Part shown: positions 41,358 through 49,580 of the stretch, piece by piece
Numbering within the stretch: the stretch's first letter is position 1
Layout: every line of letters starts with the position of its first letter
NCBI RefSeq assembly: GCF_050122995.1
Contig: NZ_JBNLIA010000014.1
Coordinates: 70,193-134,192, forward strand
Direction of reading: 5' to 3'
Length of the DNA: 64,000 bases
Source: Haloparvum alkalitolerans
GTDB taxonomy: Archaea; Halobacteriota; Halobacteria; Halobacteriales; Haloferacaceae
The notes under the pieces: model-generated
Told to the model about the DNA's origin: nothing
Databases searched by the model: none
Seen by the model: only the letters and a program-made list of their open reading frames with translations
Made by a program: the position numbers and the translations under genes

Positions 41358-44273
41358 ATGACCACGCGCGAGTTCGACGGCGTCCGGCTGGAGAAGGTGC
41401 GCGAGCACGTCTGGGAGATCCCGCGGGAGGGCGACATGAACGTGCCCGCCCGCGTGCTCGCGTCCGAGGAGCTGCTGGAACAGATCGGCAGCGACGACAC
41501 GCTCCAGCAGTTGAAGAACGCCACCCACCTCCCCGGCATGACCGACCACGCGATCTGTATGCCGGACGGCCATCAGGGGTACGGCTTTCCGGTCGGCGGC
41601 GTCGGCGCGACCGACGCCCGAACCGGCTGCATCTCCCCCGGAGCGATCGGCTACGACATCAACTGCCTCCCGGAGGGTACACGTGTTTCCCTGTCTCACG
41701 GTCGACGAGCAAGAATCGAGAAACTCGAGGAAAGATTCGAGCAAGAGCAGGCCGCGGTCGCTGCCGAGAGTGGACTCACGTGCTCGGACATCCGCCTCTT
41801 CACGGAATCATCAGAAAAGCCCGTCTATGAGATCCGGTCGGAGACGGGAGATCTGGTTTCTGCAACGGCAGACCATCCGTTTCTGACAGAGACTGGCATG
41901 CGTGAACTCGAGGACATCGAGCCGGGAGATGAAGTCTATCTTCATCCCTTCGAGGGGTTCCCGGACGAGGAAGCGCCGGAGTTTATCGTGCTCGATGAGG
42001 AGGACTTCGCCGACGAGGATCCGCAGCTCGTTCGGGTTCTTAAGGAGCGCGACCTGCTGCCGCTTCGTTCCAGCGATGAGGCGTTCCACCGACTGCTCAA
42101 ACTTCTTGGGTACCACACTGGTGACGGGGCTTTCGGAGACGGGATTACGACCTTTTATGGCGGTCGGGAGGACCTCGAGGCGATCCGGTCGGATATCGAG
42201 GCAATCGGTTTCACTCCCTCGCGGATCTATGAGCGTGAACGGGATCACCAGATCGATGGCCGGGAGTTCACTCGGACGGAATACAGCGTTCGTGGCCAAG
42301 CGAACGCGTTCAAGCAACTGCTGATCCGCCTCGGCGCTCCCGATGGAAAGAAAGTCGAGTCTGATTTCACCGCTCCGAATTATCTCGAAAAACTCACGGA
42401 CTGGCAGCGTGCACTGTATCTGTCCGCCTTTTTCGGGGCAGAGATGAGCGCGCCAGATACGGTCGCCCCGAAGAACTTCTACGCACCATCAGTATCTCAC
42501 AATCGGATCGCTGATGAGGCTGAGGCCGGAGAGGCGTTCCTTCGAGATCTCATGGCCCATCTTGAGGACCTCGGAATTGAAACCAACTCATTCGAGCGGG
42601 TGGAGAGTACTCAGACAGCGGCTGGAAAGGTCGAACGATTCCGTTTCGGCGTGAGTTCGGAAGCAGAAAACCTCGTTCGGTTTTTCACTCAAGTGGGGTA
42701 CCGATACAACGCGGAGAAGCGACGAAAAGCACTGGTTGCCGCCCAATACCTGAAGCGAAAGGCCGAGGTGATCGACGAGCGCGAACGTGCCGCGGAGAAA
42801 GCGCGAGCAATGGCCGACGGTGGTGCGGCAATCAACGAAGTGAAAGACCGTCTCTCGAGTGTCAACGATCGGTTCATTGAGCGGAGCGTGTACGAGCAAC
42901 GTAAGGGACGACCGAGACCGCCCGCTGACTTCCCGGACTTCTCCGAGTACCAAGAGCGTGTGACCGTTCGAGAAGATGGAGCGGTCTCCACCGAAGTAGT
43001 CTCGATCAGTGAAGCAGGCGTAGCGAAGGTTTACGACATCGGAGTTGCCCACGATGCACACAACTTCTTCGCGGAAGGATTTGTGGTTTCGAATTGCGGC
43101 GTCCGGATGGTCCGCACCGACCTCACCTACGACGACCTCCGCGGGCGGGAGGAGGAACTCGTCGACGCGCTCTTCGAGGCGGTCCCCTCGGGACTCGGCG
43201 GCGGCGGGATCGCGAAGGGCACCGCGGACGTGGTCGAGGCGATCCTCGAACGCGGCGTCGAGTGGGCCGTCGACGAGGGGTACGGCGTCCCCTCGGACCT
43301 GCGGCGGTGCGAGGACGAGGGGCGGCGCGAGGACGCGCGGCCGGAGTTCGTCACCCAGAAGGCGAAGGACCGCGGCCGGAACCAGATCGGCTCGCTCGGG
43401 TCGGGCAACCACTTCCTCGAGGTCCAGCGCGTGACCGACGTGTTCCGGCCCGAGGTGGCCGAGGCGTACGGGCTCTCCGAGGGGCAGGTCGTCGTCCTGA
43501 TCCACTGCGGGAGCCGCGGACTTGGCCACCAGACCTGCACCGACTACCTCCGAAAGATCGAGAAGCAACACGGCGACTTGCTCGCGGAGCTGCCGGACAA
43601 GGAACTCGCGGCCGCGCCTGCCGGATCCGCGCTGGCCGAGGAGTACTACGGCGCGATGTGCGCCTGCATCAACTACGCGTGGACCAACCGGCAGCTGATC
43701 ACCCACCGGACGCGCGAGGTGTTCGGCGACGTGTTCGACGCCGACCCCATGGCCGACCTCGGGATGGAGCTGCTGTACGACGTGGCGCACAACATCGGCA
43801 AGAAGGAGGAGCACGCGGTCGGCGAGCCGGACGCGGACGGCGAGCGCGAGACCCGGGAGCTGTACGTCCACCGGAAGGGCGCGACGCGGGCGTTCCCCGC
43901 CGGCCGCGAGGAGGTGCCCGCCGTGTACCGCGACGTCGGCCAGCCCGTGATCATCCCGGGGAGCATGGGCGCGGGGTCGTACGTGCTCCGCGGCGGCGAC
44001 GCCTCGCTCGACACCTCGTTCGGCTCGACCGCCCACGGCGCCGGCCGCCTGATGAGCCGGACGCAGGCCAAACAGGAGTTCTGGGGCGGCGACGTGCAGG
44101 ACGACCTCGCGGAGCAACAGAAGATCTACGTGAAGGCGCAGTCCGGCGCGACCATCGCCGAGGAGGCGCCCGGCGTCTACAAGGACGTGGACGAGGTCGT
44201 CCGCGTCAGCGACGAACTGGGCATCGGCGACAAGGTGGCGCGGACGTTCCCAGTCTGCAACATCAAGGGGTGA
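41358..44273 (+). CDS. rtcB: RtcB tRNA-splicing ligase with intein
   Basis: The 3'-phosphate RNA ligase that joins tRNA exons after intron removal, using GTP and Mn2+. Precursor 971 residues; the exteins together are 494, the normal RtcB length. The N-extein ends GAIGYDIN (residue 102). The intein occupies residues 103-579, and the C-extein begins CGVRMVRTDL. The DINC sequence thus re-forms after splicing, and its Cys is a metal ligand in characterised RtcB enzymes (family knowledge). Other site residues appear in GSGNHFLEVQ, HCGSRGLGHQ and the GMP-accepting His of STAHGAGR. Without splicing the active site would be broken. Confidence 0.93.
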   Translation: MTTREFDGVRLEKVREHVWEIPREGDMNVPARVLASEELLEQIGSDDTLQQLKNATHLPGMTDHAICMPDGHQGYGFPVGGVGATDARTGCISPGAIGYDINCLPEGTRVSLSHGRRARIEKLEERFEQEQAAVAAESGLTCSDIRLFTESSEKPVYEIRSETGDLVSATADHPFLTETGMRELEDIEPGDEVYLHPFEGFPDEEAPEFIVLDEEDFADEDPQLVRVLKERDLLPLRSSDEAFHRLLKLLGYHTGDGAFGDGITTFYGGREDLEAIRSDIEAIGFTPSRIYERERDHQIDGREFTRTEYSVRGQANAFKQLLIRLGAPDGKKVESDFTAPNYLEKLTDWQRALYLSAFFGAEMSAPDTVAPKNFYAPSVSHNRIADEAEAGEAFLRDLMAHLEDLGIETNSFERVESTQTAAGKVERFRFGVSSEAENLVRFFTQVGYRYNAEKRRKALVAAQYLKRKAEVIDERERAAEKARAMADGGAAINEVKDRLSSVNDRFIERSVYEQRKGRPRPPADFPDFSEYQERVTVREDGAVSTEVVSISEAGVAKVYDIGVAHDAHNFFAEGFVVSNCGVRMVRTDLTYDDLRGREEELVDALFEAVPSGLGGGGIAKGTADVVEAILERGVEWAVDEGYGVPSDLRRCEDEGRREDARPEFVTQKAKDRGRNQIGSLGSGNHFLEVQRVTDVFRPEVAEAYGLSEGQVVVLIHCGSRGLGHQTCTDYLRKIEKQHGDLLAELPDKELAAAPAGSALAEEYYGAMCACINYAWTNRQLITHRTREVFGDVFDADPMADLGMELLYDVAHNIGKKEEHAVGEPDADGERETRELYVHRKGATRAFPAGREEVPAVYRDVGQPVIIPGSMGAGSYVLRGGDASLDTSFGSTAHGAGRLMSRTQAKQEFWGGDVQDDLAEQQKIYVKAQSGATIAEEAPGVYKDVDEVVRVSDELGIGDKVARTFPVCNIKG
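41664..43094 (+). other. RtcB intein with LAGLIDADG-type endonuclease
   Basis: A 477-residue intein interrupting rtcB directly before the metal-binding Cys. Splicing blocks are visible: N-terminal CLPEGTRVSL, block B SATADHPFLTETG, block F DIGVAHDAHNFFAEGF and the terminal SN followed by Cys. A homing endonuclease is recognised by LLKLLGYHTGDGAFG (first LAGLIDADG helix) and LYLSAFFGAEMS (second, with Gly and Glu in place of the usual Asp-Gly). Its DNA is poorer in G+C than the exteins: 34 of 60 bases in line 42601 against 45 of 60 in line 43141. That suggests horizontal arrival. Confidence 0.93.
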
Positions 44274-44621
44274 GCGCGGGGCGCTCGGCGGGAGATGGGG
44301 ACGGCGCAGTTGCTCGCTTTTCACGTCTCCACTCGCTCAGTACAGGGGACTCAGGTATCGTTCAGTACAGCATCTCGGATCCTTGGGGCAGGTGTTGAAC
44401 CAGTTCGGTGAGTCAGCCGAGGGTTACAGCGGAACCCAAGGGGACCAGCGAGGCAACGGAAACGGCAATGGCGATGGCAAAGGAAGTGACAAGGTCAACA
44501 CTCATAATAGGCGAATCCATTGTTGGCACAAACGCCCCGGGCTGAAGCAGAGACCCGGGTTGACCAGATCCAACTGGCGATCGTGGCTGAGGTCTAACTC
44601 ACGTCTCTCGATTCATCACCT
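44274..44621. other. Lower-GC intergenic stretch after rtcB
   Basis: No convincing gene is seen. One frame contains a Gly/Asn-rich run (GNGNGNGDGKGSD, from about 44453 to 44490), like the tail of a decayed surface or secreted protein. The base composition is lower in G+C than the flanks and similar to the following membrane gene. It may be a remnant of a lost gene. Confidence 0.35.
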
Positions 44622-45101
44622 ATGGAAGTTGTATTGGCATCGAAACGAATCCGGGATTCACGCACAGCAACCCTCAGTGCGATACTGGTCGTGATACTCG
44701 CCCAGATCCCCATTTACGCAGTCTTCGCGGATATCCCGGTGGTCGGTGATTCATTCCTGGGTGCCGCCATACTGTGGGCCATCGGCGCACTCGTTTGGAG
44801 CGGGTATACAGCAATTCTGCTACTGGCTCCACTGGCCGATATCCGAAATCATCCGGATCGTGATTCCTGGGGGCCGTTTGAGACGCTGAACGTGTACTCC
44901 TACGTCTCTCTTCGTCAGATATGGATCCGACTGCTGCACGGAGTCTTCGGGTGTATCTTCGCGCTCATCGGCACGGTACTCTTTGTGGCGACACCGCCGC
45001 TATTGGTACTCCCAACGGTGGTAATGATGGCTTCGGTCATTATGATGGGAGCGCACACTGGTGTGAAAGATCCATCAGAAGAGACGAAGCGGCATCTCTG
45101 A
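44622..45101 (+). CDS. Hypothetical membrane protein in lower-GC stretch
   Basis: A 159-residue protein with four hydrophobic segments: about 16-36, 44-70, 104-125 and 128-146. A central charged loop DIRNHPDRDSWGPFETLN is followed by YSYVSLRQIWIRLLHG. No family is recognised. The base composition is lower than that of the flanking genes, which points to transfer or relaxed selection. No promoter of the usual form is evident. Confidence 0.55.
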   Translation: MEVVLASKRIRDSRTATLSAILVVILAQIPIYAVFADIPVVGDSFLGAAILWAIGALVWSGYTAILLLAPLADIRNHPDRDSWGPFETLNVYSYVSLRQIWIRLLHGVFGCIFALIGTVLFVATPPLLVLPTVVMMASVIMMGAHTGVKDPSEETKRHL

Positions 45102-45469
45102 TCATCGACAATCGGCGGTCGGTACCACGTCCCACTTCACTACAAGATCCACAGCTGCCACGGCAGCTCCATCTAATATGCGTTCCCCATCCGACGACTC
45201 TATTGGAATCTCATGCGAGAAATGTGTGCCAGCCCCACATCAAGATCGGACGACGCCGTCGCGACGAGTTCACGCATAGGCCGATTTCCTGTTCTGACCC
45301 AGTCTCGGAAGTCGTCAGTAACCGCGTGCGAGATACGGAGTATGCAGTCAGCACGGCGGACGCGTTCGTTTCACATGGGACATACTGAATAAGCCGCTTA
45401 GTGTGCACGTCTACCAACCGGCACTTTCGACCAAAAATCTCCGCGAGGAATACGTGTTCAACGAGACCG
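45102..45469. other. Lower-GC intergenic stretch, no gene seen
   Basis: Several short frames exist on both strands but none resembles a protein family. It ends at the convergent zinc-ribbon gene. I see no terminal inverted repeats or transposase fragments that would prove a mobile element. Confidence 0.35.
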
Positions 45470-45877
45470 TCAGGACCAGAAGCCGCCGGACCCGCCGCCC
45501 GGCCCCGACGGCCCTCGCGGTCCGGACGGTCGCGGGTCCGGGTCGATCTCGACGAACTCGCTCTCCGACCGCGGGTCGACCTCGCGGCCGTCCTCGAAAC
45601 GCACGAACGAGAGGTAGAAGGGCTCGCCGCAGCCGGCGTCGGTTGGTTCTTCGTCCGCCAGCCGCCCCTCCTCGCCGCAGACGAACCGGACGCCGTCGGC
45701 GTCGTCGGCCTCGTAGTCCTCGTCCGGCGCGACGTAGGTCCACCCCTCGAGGGGGTACGGCGTCACCGACTTGTCCGCGAGGTAGCCCTCGCGGTCGAGT
45801 TCCACGAGCGTCTCGCAGTGCGGGCAGTGGTAGGTGACGGGATAGCTCACGGGCGAGGATACGCGCGGCGACGGCAT
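45470..45877 (-). CDS. Hypothetical zinc-ribbon-like protein
   Basis: A protein of about 135 residues. The N-terminal half has Cys pairs YHCPHCETL and VRFVCGEE, and a later CGEPFYL, enough for one zinc site. The C-terminal half is Pro/Gly-rich and probably disordered. A GTG at 45850 (VSYPVTYHCP) is an alternative start that begins right before the zinc ribbon. It is divergent from the aIF-2B-like gene with about 55 bases between starts. The function is unknown. Confidence 0.6.
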   Translation of the reverse strand: MPSPRVSSPVSYPVTYHCPHCETLVELDREGYLADKSVTPYPLEGWTYVAPDEDYEADDADGVRFVCGEEGRLADEEPTDAGCGEPFYLSFVRFEDGREVDPRSESEFVEIDPDPRPSGPRGPSGPGGGSGGFWS

Positions 45878-45932
45878 AGCTCCGTCGTCGGCCTCCGGAA
45901 CACCTTTTGAACCGTGCGGCGAGGGAGTGAGC

Positions 45933-46778
45933 ATGATCGACGAGACGGTCGCCGAGATCCGGGAGATGCGGAGCCACAGCTCCTCGGTGATCGCGCGGAA
46001 GGCCGCCCGGGCGCTGGCGGAGCTGATCGACCGCGAGTACGCCTCCGTCGAGGAGTTCGAGCAGGACCTCCAGCACAACGCGGGCGTGCTCCGGCGCTCG
46101 AACCCCTCTCACGCGATCCTCCACAACGCCATCCGCGAGATCGAGCGCTCCGTCGTGGGCGAGGCGACGACCGTCGCGGACGGCAAGGAGCGCCTCCGCG
46201 AGACGATAGAGGAGGTGGTCGCGGACGTGGAGCGCGGCAAGGCGGCCGCCGCAGCGAACGCCCGCGAGACGTTCCGGGACGGCGAGACCGTCCTCACTCA
46301 CGACTACTCCACCACGGTTCTGGAGGCGATGGAGACCGCGACGCAGGAGGGGCTCCACCTCTCGGCGTACGTGACCGAGGCGCGGCCGCGCTACTTCGGC
46401 CGGAAGACGGCGCGCGCGCTCGCGGCGAACCCCCGCGTCGAGACGACGATGATCGTCGACTCCGCGATGGGCCACGCGCTCCGGGAGTGCGACCGCGTCG
46501 TCCTCGGCATGACCTGCATCACCGACCGCACCTACTACAACCGGATCGGCACGCTCCCCCTCGTGGCGACCGCGAACGAACTCGACGTTCCCGTTACCGT
46601 CGTCGGCTCCGGGGCGAAGGTGATAGACGACTTCCGGTTCGAGAACGAGTTCCGCGACGCGGTCGAGGTGATGCGCGAACCGGTCGAGGACGTCGACGTC
46701 GAGAACCCGATGTACGACGCGGTCCCGGTGAACCTCGTCGACGAGGTCATCACCGACGACGGCGTCGTGGAGTTCTGA
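45933..46778 (+). CDS. aIF-2B / ribose-1,5-bisphosphate isomerase family protein
   Basis: A 281-residue protein of the eIF-2B alpha/beta/delta fold, starting from the ATG two codons after a GTG. Conserved stretches are MRSHSSSVIARKAARAL in the helical N-terminal domain, then LTHDYSTTVLEAM, YVTEARPRYFGRKTA and IVDSAMGHAL in the Rossmann-like part. Archaeal members are either translation-factor-like or ribose-1,5-bisphosphate isomerases of nucleoside degradation. The residues seen do not settle which. A TATA-like CTTTTGAA at about 45904-45911 fits a leaderless start. Confidence 0.8.
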   Translation: MIDETVAEIREMRSHSSSVIARKAARALAELIDREYASVEEFEQDLQHNAGVLRRSNPSHAILHNAIREIERSVVGEATTVADGKERLRETIEEVVADVERGKAAAAANARETFRDGETVLTHDYSTTVLEAMETATQEGLHLSAYVTEARPRYFGRKTARALAANPRVETTMIVDSAMGHALRECDRVVLGMTCITDRTYYNRIGTLPLVATANELDVPVTVVGSGAKVIDDFRFENEFRDAVEVMREPVEDVDVENPMYDAVPVNLVDEVITDDGVVEF

Positions 46779-46785
46779 TCGCCCC

Positions 46786-47055
46786 TCAGCGCGCCTGACC
46801 GACCGACGCCTCGCCCTCGGAGGCGAGCGAGGTCGGAGCGTCGTCAGACACCCGGACGTCGCCATCGGCGGTGACCGTCACCGTTCGCCCGGCGTAGGCG
46901 AACGTGACCTCGCCCGCCTCCATCGTCGCAACCGTGTCGTTCAGGCCGTCCGGATCGACGGCGTCGAACAGTGGGGGTAACTCGAGCACGTCGGTGTCCG
47001 TCTCCTCCGCAACGCGGCGCGTGACGCGCTCGCAGGGCGTTTCTCTCGGATCCAT
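46786..47055 (-). CDS. HalOD1 output-domain protein
   Basis: An 89-residue protein made of a single HalOD1 domain, a small haloarchaeal output domain often found after sensor domains. TDTDVLELPPLFDAVDPDGLN, read in two parts, and EVTFAYAGRTVTV are its marks. Here it stands alone. It is convergent with the aIF-2B-like gene. The biochemical role of HalOD1 is not known. Confidence 0.75.
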   Translation of the reverse strand: MDPRETPCERVTRRVAEETDTDVLELPPLFDAVDPDGLNDTVATMEAGEVTFAYAGRTVTVTADGDVRVSDDAPTSLASEGEASVGQAR

Positions 47056-47078
47056 GGGACGACCTCGCACAGCCACTG

Positions 47079-47089
47079 CATAAGTATTC
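47079..47089 (-). promoter_or_regulatory. TATA element for HalOD1 gene
   Basis: GAATACTTATG on the minus strand lies 24-34 bases upstream of the ATG at 47055, the standard leaderless position. Confidence 0.55.
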
Positions 47090-47172
47090 GTCAGACAAAT
47101 TCCCTATTTCTGACTAGTCTCTGCCGCTTCCGATCATCCCTCCGTTTCTGTGGCCGGGGCGGACCCGGGGGA

Positions 47173-47613
47173 TCAGTCGGCGACGGTGACGGCGAGGGCC
47201 GCGGCGGGCGTCCTCGCGGTCCGCACGAACGCCCCGTCGACGACCGCGAACGCCTCGATGCGCGCGACGAGTCTGCGGGGGCCGAGCGTCGCGCGCAGCA
47301 CCGGCCCGGTCGAGGTGACGACGACGTACGGCGGCGCCGCGACCGGCGGCGCCGAGAGCTCCCCGCCCGCGGCCGCGACGGCCTCGACCAGCGCGTCCGG
47401 GAAGCGGTCGAGCGCGCCGGCGCGGCCCAAGGCGGCGCGGAGCGGTCCCCTGACCGCGGTCGAGTCGCGGGTGGCCGGCCGCCCGTCGACGGTCGTCTCG
47501 AAGCCCGCCGCGACCGCGTCCGCGCAGTCGAGCGTCGTCGCGAGCAGGTCGCCGTGCGCGGTCAGCAGTCGCTCGCGGGCGGCGTCCGGGTCGAGCGGCG
47601 GCCCGTCGCTCAC
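47173..47613 (-). CDS. Hypothetical haloarchaeal protein
   Basis: A 146-residue soluble protein, Ala-rich with an acidic N terminus (DPDAARERLLTAHGDLLATTL). The middle has CADAVAAGFETTV, and there are several predicted strands towards the end. Similar sequences occur across haloarchaea (a DUF7988-type annotation, from memory). It is divergent from the BolA-like gene. Confidence 0.6.
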   Translation of the reverse strand: MSDGPPLDPDAARERLLTAHGDLLATTLDCADAVAAGFETTVDGRPATRDSTAVRGPLRAALGRAGALDRFPDALVEAVAAAGGELSAPPVAAPPYVVVTSTGPVLRATLGPRRLVARIEAFAVVDGAFVRTARTPAAALAVTVAD

Positions 47614-47684
47614 GGTCGAGTCTCGCCGGGGGCGGAGAAACCGGTTGCGGTCCCCTTTTGAGGACCGCGACGGTAGGGAGAGGC

Positions 47685-48008
47685 ATGACTCCCGAGGAGG
47701 TCGCGGACCTGATCGAGGCCGGCATCGAGGACTGCGTGGCGCGGGTGGAGACCCCGCGAGCGCCCGACGAGGAGCACGAGGACGCCCACTTCGCGGCGGT
47801 CGTCGTCTCGCCCGCCTTCGAAGGGGAGCCGCTGGTGCAACAGCACCAGCGCGTCTACGACGCGGTCGGCGACGAGATGACCGAGTCGGTCCACGCGCTG
47901 GAGATCAAGACGTACACGCCCGCTGCGTACGCCGAGCACGGCGACGGGCGCCTCGAGGCGGCGCTCCGCGAGGCGGGGCTGTTGCCGGTCGACGACGGCG
48001 CGGCGTAG
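47685..48008 (+). CDS. BolA family protein
   Basis: A 107-residue protein with the BolA alpha-beta fold. MTPEEVADLIEAGIEDC is the first helix. HFAAVVVSPAFEGEPLVQQHQRVYDAV, read in two parts, holds the strand-helix core with the conserved F-x-G-x-x-x-V/L-x-x-H-R pattern. It ends with HALEIKTYTP. BolA proteins work with monothiol glutaredoxins in iron-sulfur handling; no such partner is adjacent. The ATG used is the third possible start and matches the family N terminus. Confidence 0.85.
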   Translation: MTPEEVADLIEAGIEDCVARVETPRAPDEEHEDAHFAAVVVSPAFEGEPLVQQHQRVYDAVGDEMTESVHALEIKTYTPAAYAEHGDGRLEAALREAGLLPVDDGAA

Positions 48009-48059
48009 TCGCCGCATCGGACGGAGCCGTCTGCACGACGCCCGCAGCCGCTTTCAGTA

Positions 48060-48069
48060 GCTTTTACCC
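48060..48069 (+). promoter_or_regulatory. TATA element for fumarase gene
   Basis: GCTTTTACCC lies about 25-30 bases before the fumarase ATG at 48092. Confidence 0.5.
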
Positions 48070-48091
48070 GCCATCGGGCGTGGCGTCGATC

Positions 48092-49501
48092 ATGGCAGAC
48101 GACTACCGCGTGGAGGAGGACAGCCTCGGCGAGATGCAGGTGCCGGCGGACGCCTACTGGGGCGCACAGACCCAGCGCGCCGTGGAGAACTTCCCCATCT
48201 CGGGGATCACGTTCGGCCGGCGGTTCGTCCGCGCGCTCGGCGTCGTCAAGAAGGCGGCTGCGCAGGCGAACAACGACCTCGGGCTGATCGACGACGACGT
48301 GGCGGCGGCGATTCAGGACGCGGCCGACGAGGTCATCGCGGGCGAGCACGACGACCAGTTCCCGGTCGACGTGTTCCAGACCGGGTCGGGAACCTCCTCG
48401 AACATGAACGCCAACGAGGTCATCGCCAACCGCGCCGCGGAGATCATGGGCGCGGAGGTCGGCGACCGCGTCGTCCACCCCAACGACCACGTCAACTACG
48501 GCCAGTCGAGCAACGACGTGATCCCGACCGCGATGCACGTCGCCGCCCTGGAGGCGGTCGAGAAGGACCTCATGCCCGCGCTGGAGACGCTCCACGCCGA
48601 GTTGGAGGAGAAGGAGGCGGCCTTCGACGGCGTCGTCAAGACGGGGCGCACCCACCTGCAGGACGCCACGCCGATCCGGCTCGGGCAGGAGTTCGGCGGC
48701 TACCGCGCGCAGGTCGAGAAGGGGATCAAGCGCGTCGGCGACGCGCGGTTCCACCTCCGCGAGCTGGCGCTCGGCGGGACCGCGGTCGGGACGGGACTCA
48801 ACACCCACCCCGAGTTCCCGGGGCTCGCGGCCGAGTACATCTCCGACGAGACGAACACCACCTTCCGCGAGGCGGACAACCACTTCGAGGCGCAGGCCGC
48901 CCACGACGCCATGTCGGAGGCCCACGGCGCGCTCCGGACGGTCGCGGGGAGCCTCAACAAGATCGCCAACGACCTCCGCCTGCTCGCCTCGGGCCCCCGG
49001 AACGGGCTCGGCGAGGTCGAGCAGCCCGAGAACCAGCCCGGCTCCTCGATCATGCCGGGCAAGATCAACCCGGTCGTCGCGGAGTCAGTCAACCAGGTCC
49101 ACAAGCAGGTCGTCGGCAACGACGCGGCGGTCTCGGCGGGCGCGGCCCGCGGCGAGATCGACCTGAACCTCTACAAGCCGGTGCTGGCGCACAACTTCCT
49201 GGAGTCGACGGAGCTGCTGGCCAACGCCGCGGAAGCGTTCGGCGAGAAGTTCGTCGCGAAACTGGAGGCCAACGAGGACCACTGCGCGGACGCCGTCGAG
49301 CGCTCGATGGCGCTGGCGACCGCGCTCAATCCCGCCATCGGCTACGACAAGGCCTCGAAGGTCGCCAAGCAGGCCCTCGCGGAGGACAAGACGGTCCGCG
49401 AGGTCGCCGTCTCCGAAGGCTACCTCACCGAGGAGGAAGCGGACGAGGTGCTCGACCCCGCGACGATGACCGAGCGCGGCATCCTCGGCGACGAGGAGTA
49501 G
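48092..49501 (+). CDS. fumC: Fumarate hydratase class II
   Basis: A TCA-cycle enzyme interconverting fumarate and malate, 469 residues and tetrameric by family. The fumarase/aspartase signature GSSIMPGKINPV lies in the long third region, and the catalytic Ser is in its loop. TGSGTSSNMNANEVIANRA, HPNDHVNYGQSSNDVIPTAMH and KTGRTHLQDATPIRLGQEF are the substrate-binding regions. The ATG starts MADDYRVEEDSLGEMQVP, the usual N terminus. Confidence 0.95.
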   Translation: MADDYRVEEDSLGEMQVPADAYWGAQTQRAVENFPISGITFGRRFVRALGVVKKAAAQANNDLGLIDDDVAAAIQDAADEVIAGEHDDQFPVDVFQTGSGTSSNMNANEVIANRAAEIMGAEVGDRVVHPNDHVNYGQSSNDVIPTAMHVAALEAVEKDLMPALETLHAELEEKEAAFDGVVKTGRTHLQDATPIRLGQEFGGYRAQVEKGIKRVGDARFHLRELALGGTAVGTGLNTHPEFPGLAAEYISDETNTTFREADNHFEAQAAHDAMSEAHGALRTVAGSLNKIANDLRLLASGPRNGLGEVEQPENQPGSSIMPGKINPVVAESVNQVHKQVVGNDAAVSAGAARGEIDLNLYKPVLAHNFLESTELLANAAEAFGEKFVAKLEANEDHCADAVERSMALATALNPAIGYDKASKVAKQALAEDKTVREVAVSEGYLTEEEADEVLDPATMTERGILGDEE

Positions 49502-49580
49502 GGCGGTCGCGGGCGCGATTCGGCGCCGCGCGACTTCCGACCCGACAACACTCACAACCCCCGGGGGCGTACGCCGGGAC

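Noticed and set aside
44383..44694. 103-codon frame after rtcB as a gene
   Set aside because: It overlaps the better supported membrane gene at 44622 and has no domain. The Gly/Asn run looks like a remnant.
45102..45469. Insertion sequence remnant
   Set aside because: No terminal inverted repeats, target duplication or transposase motifs could be found by eye.
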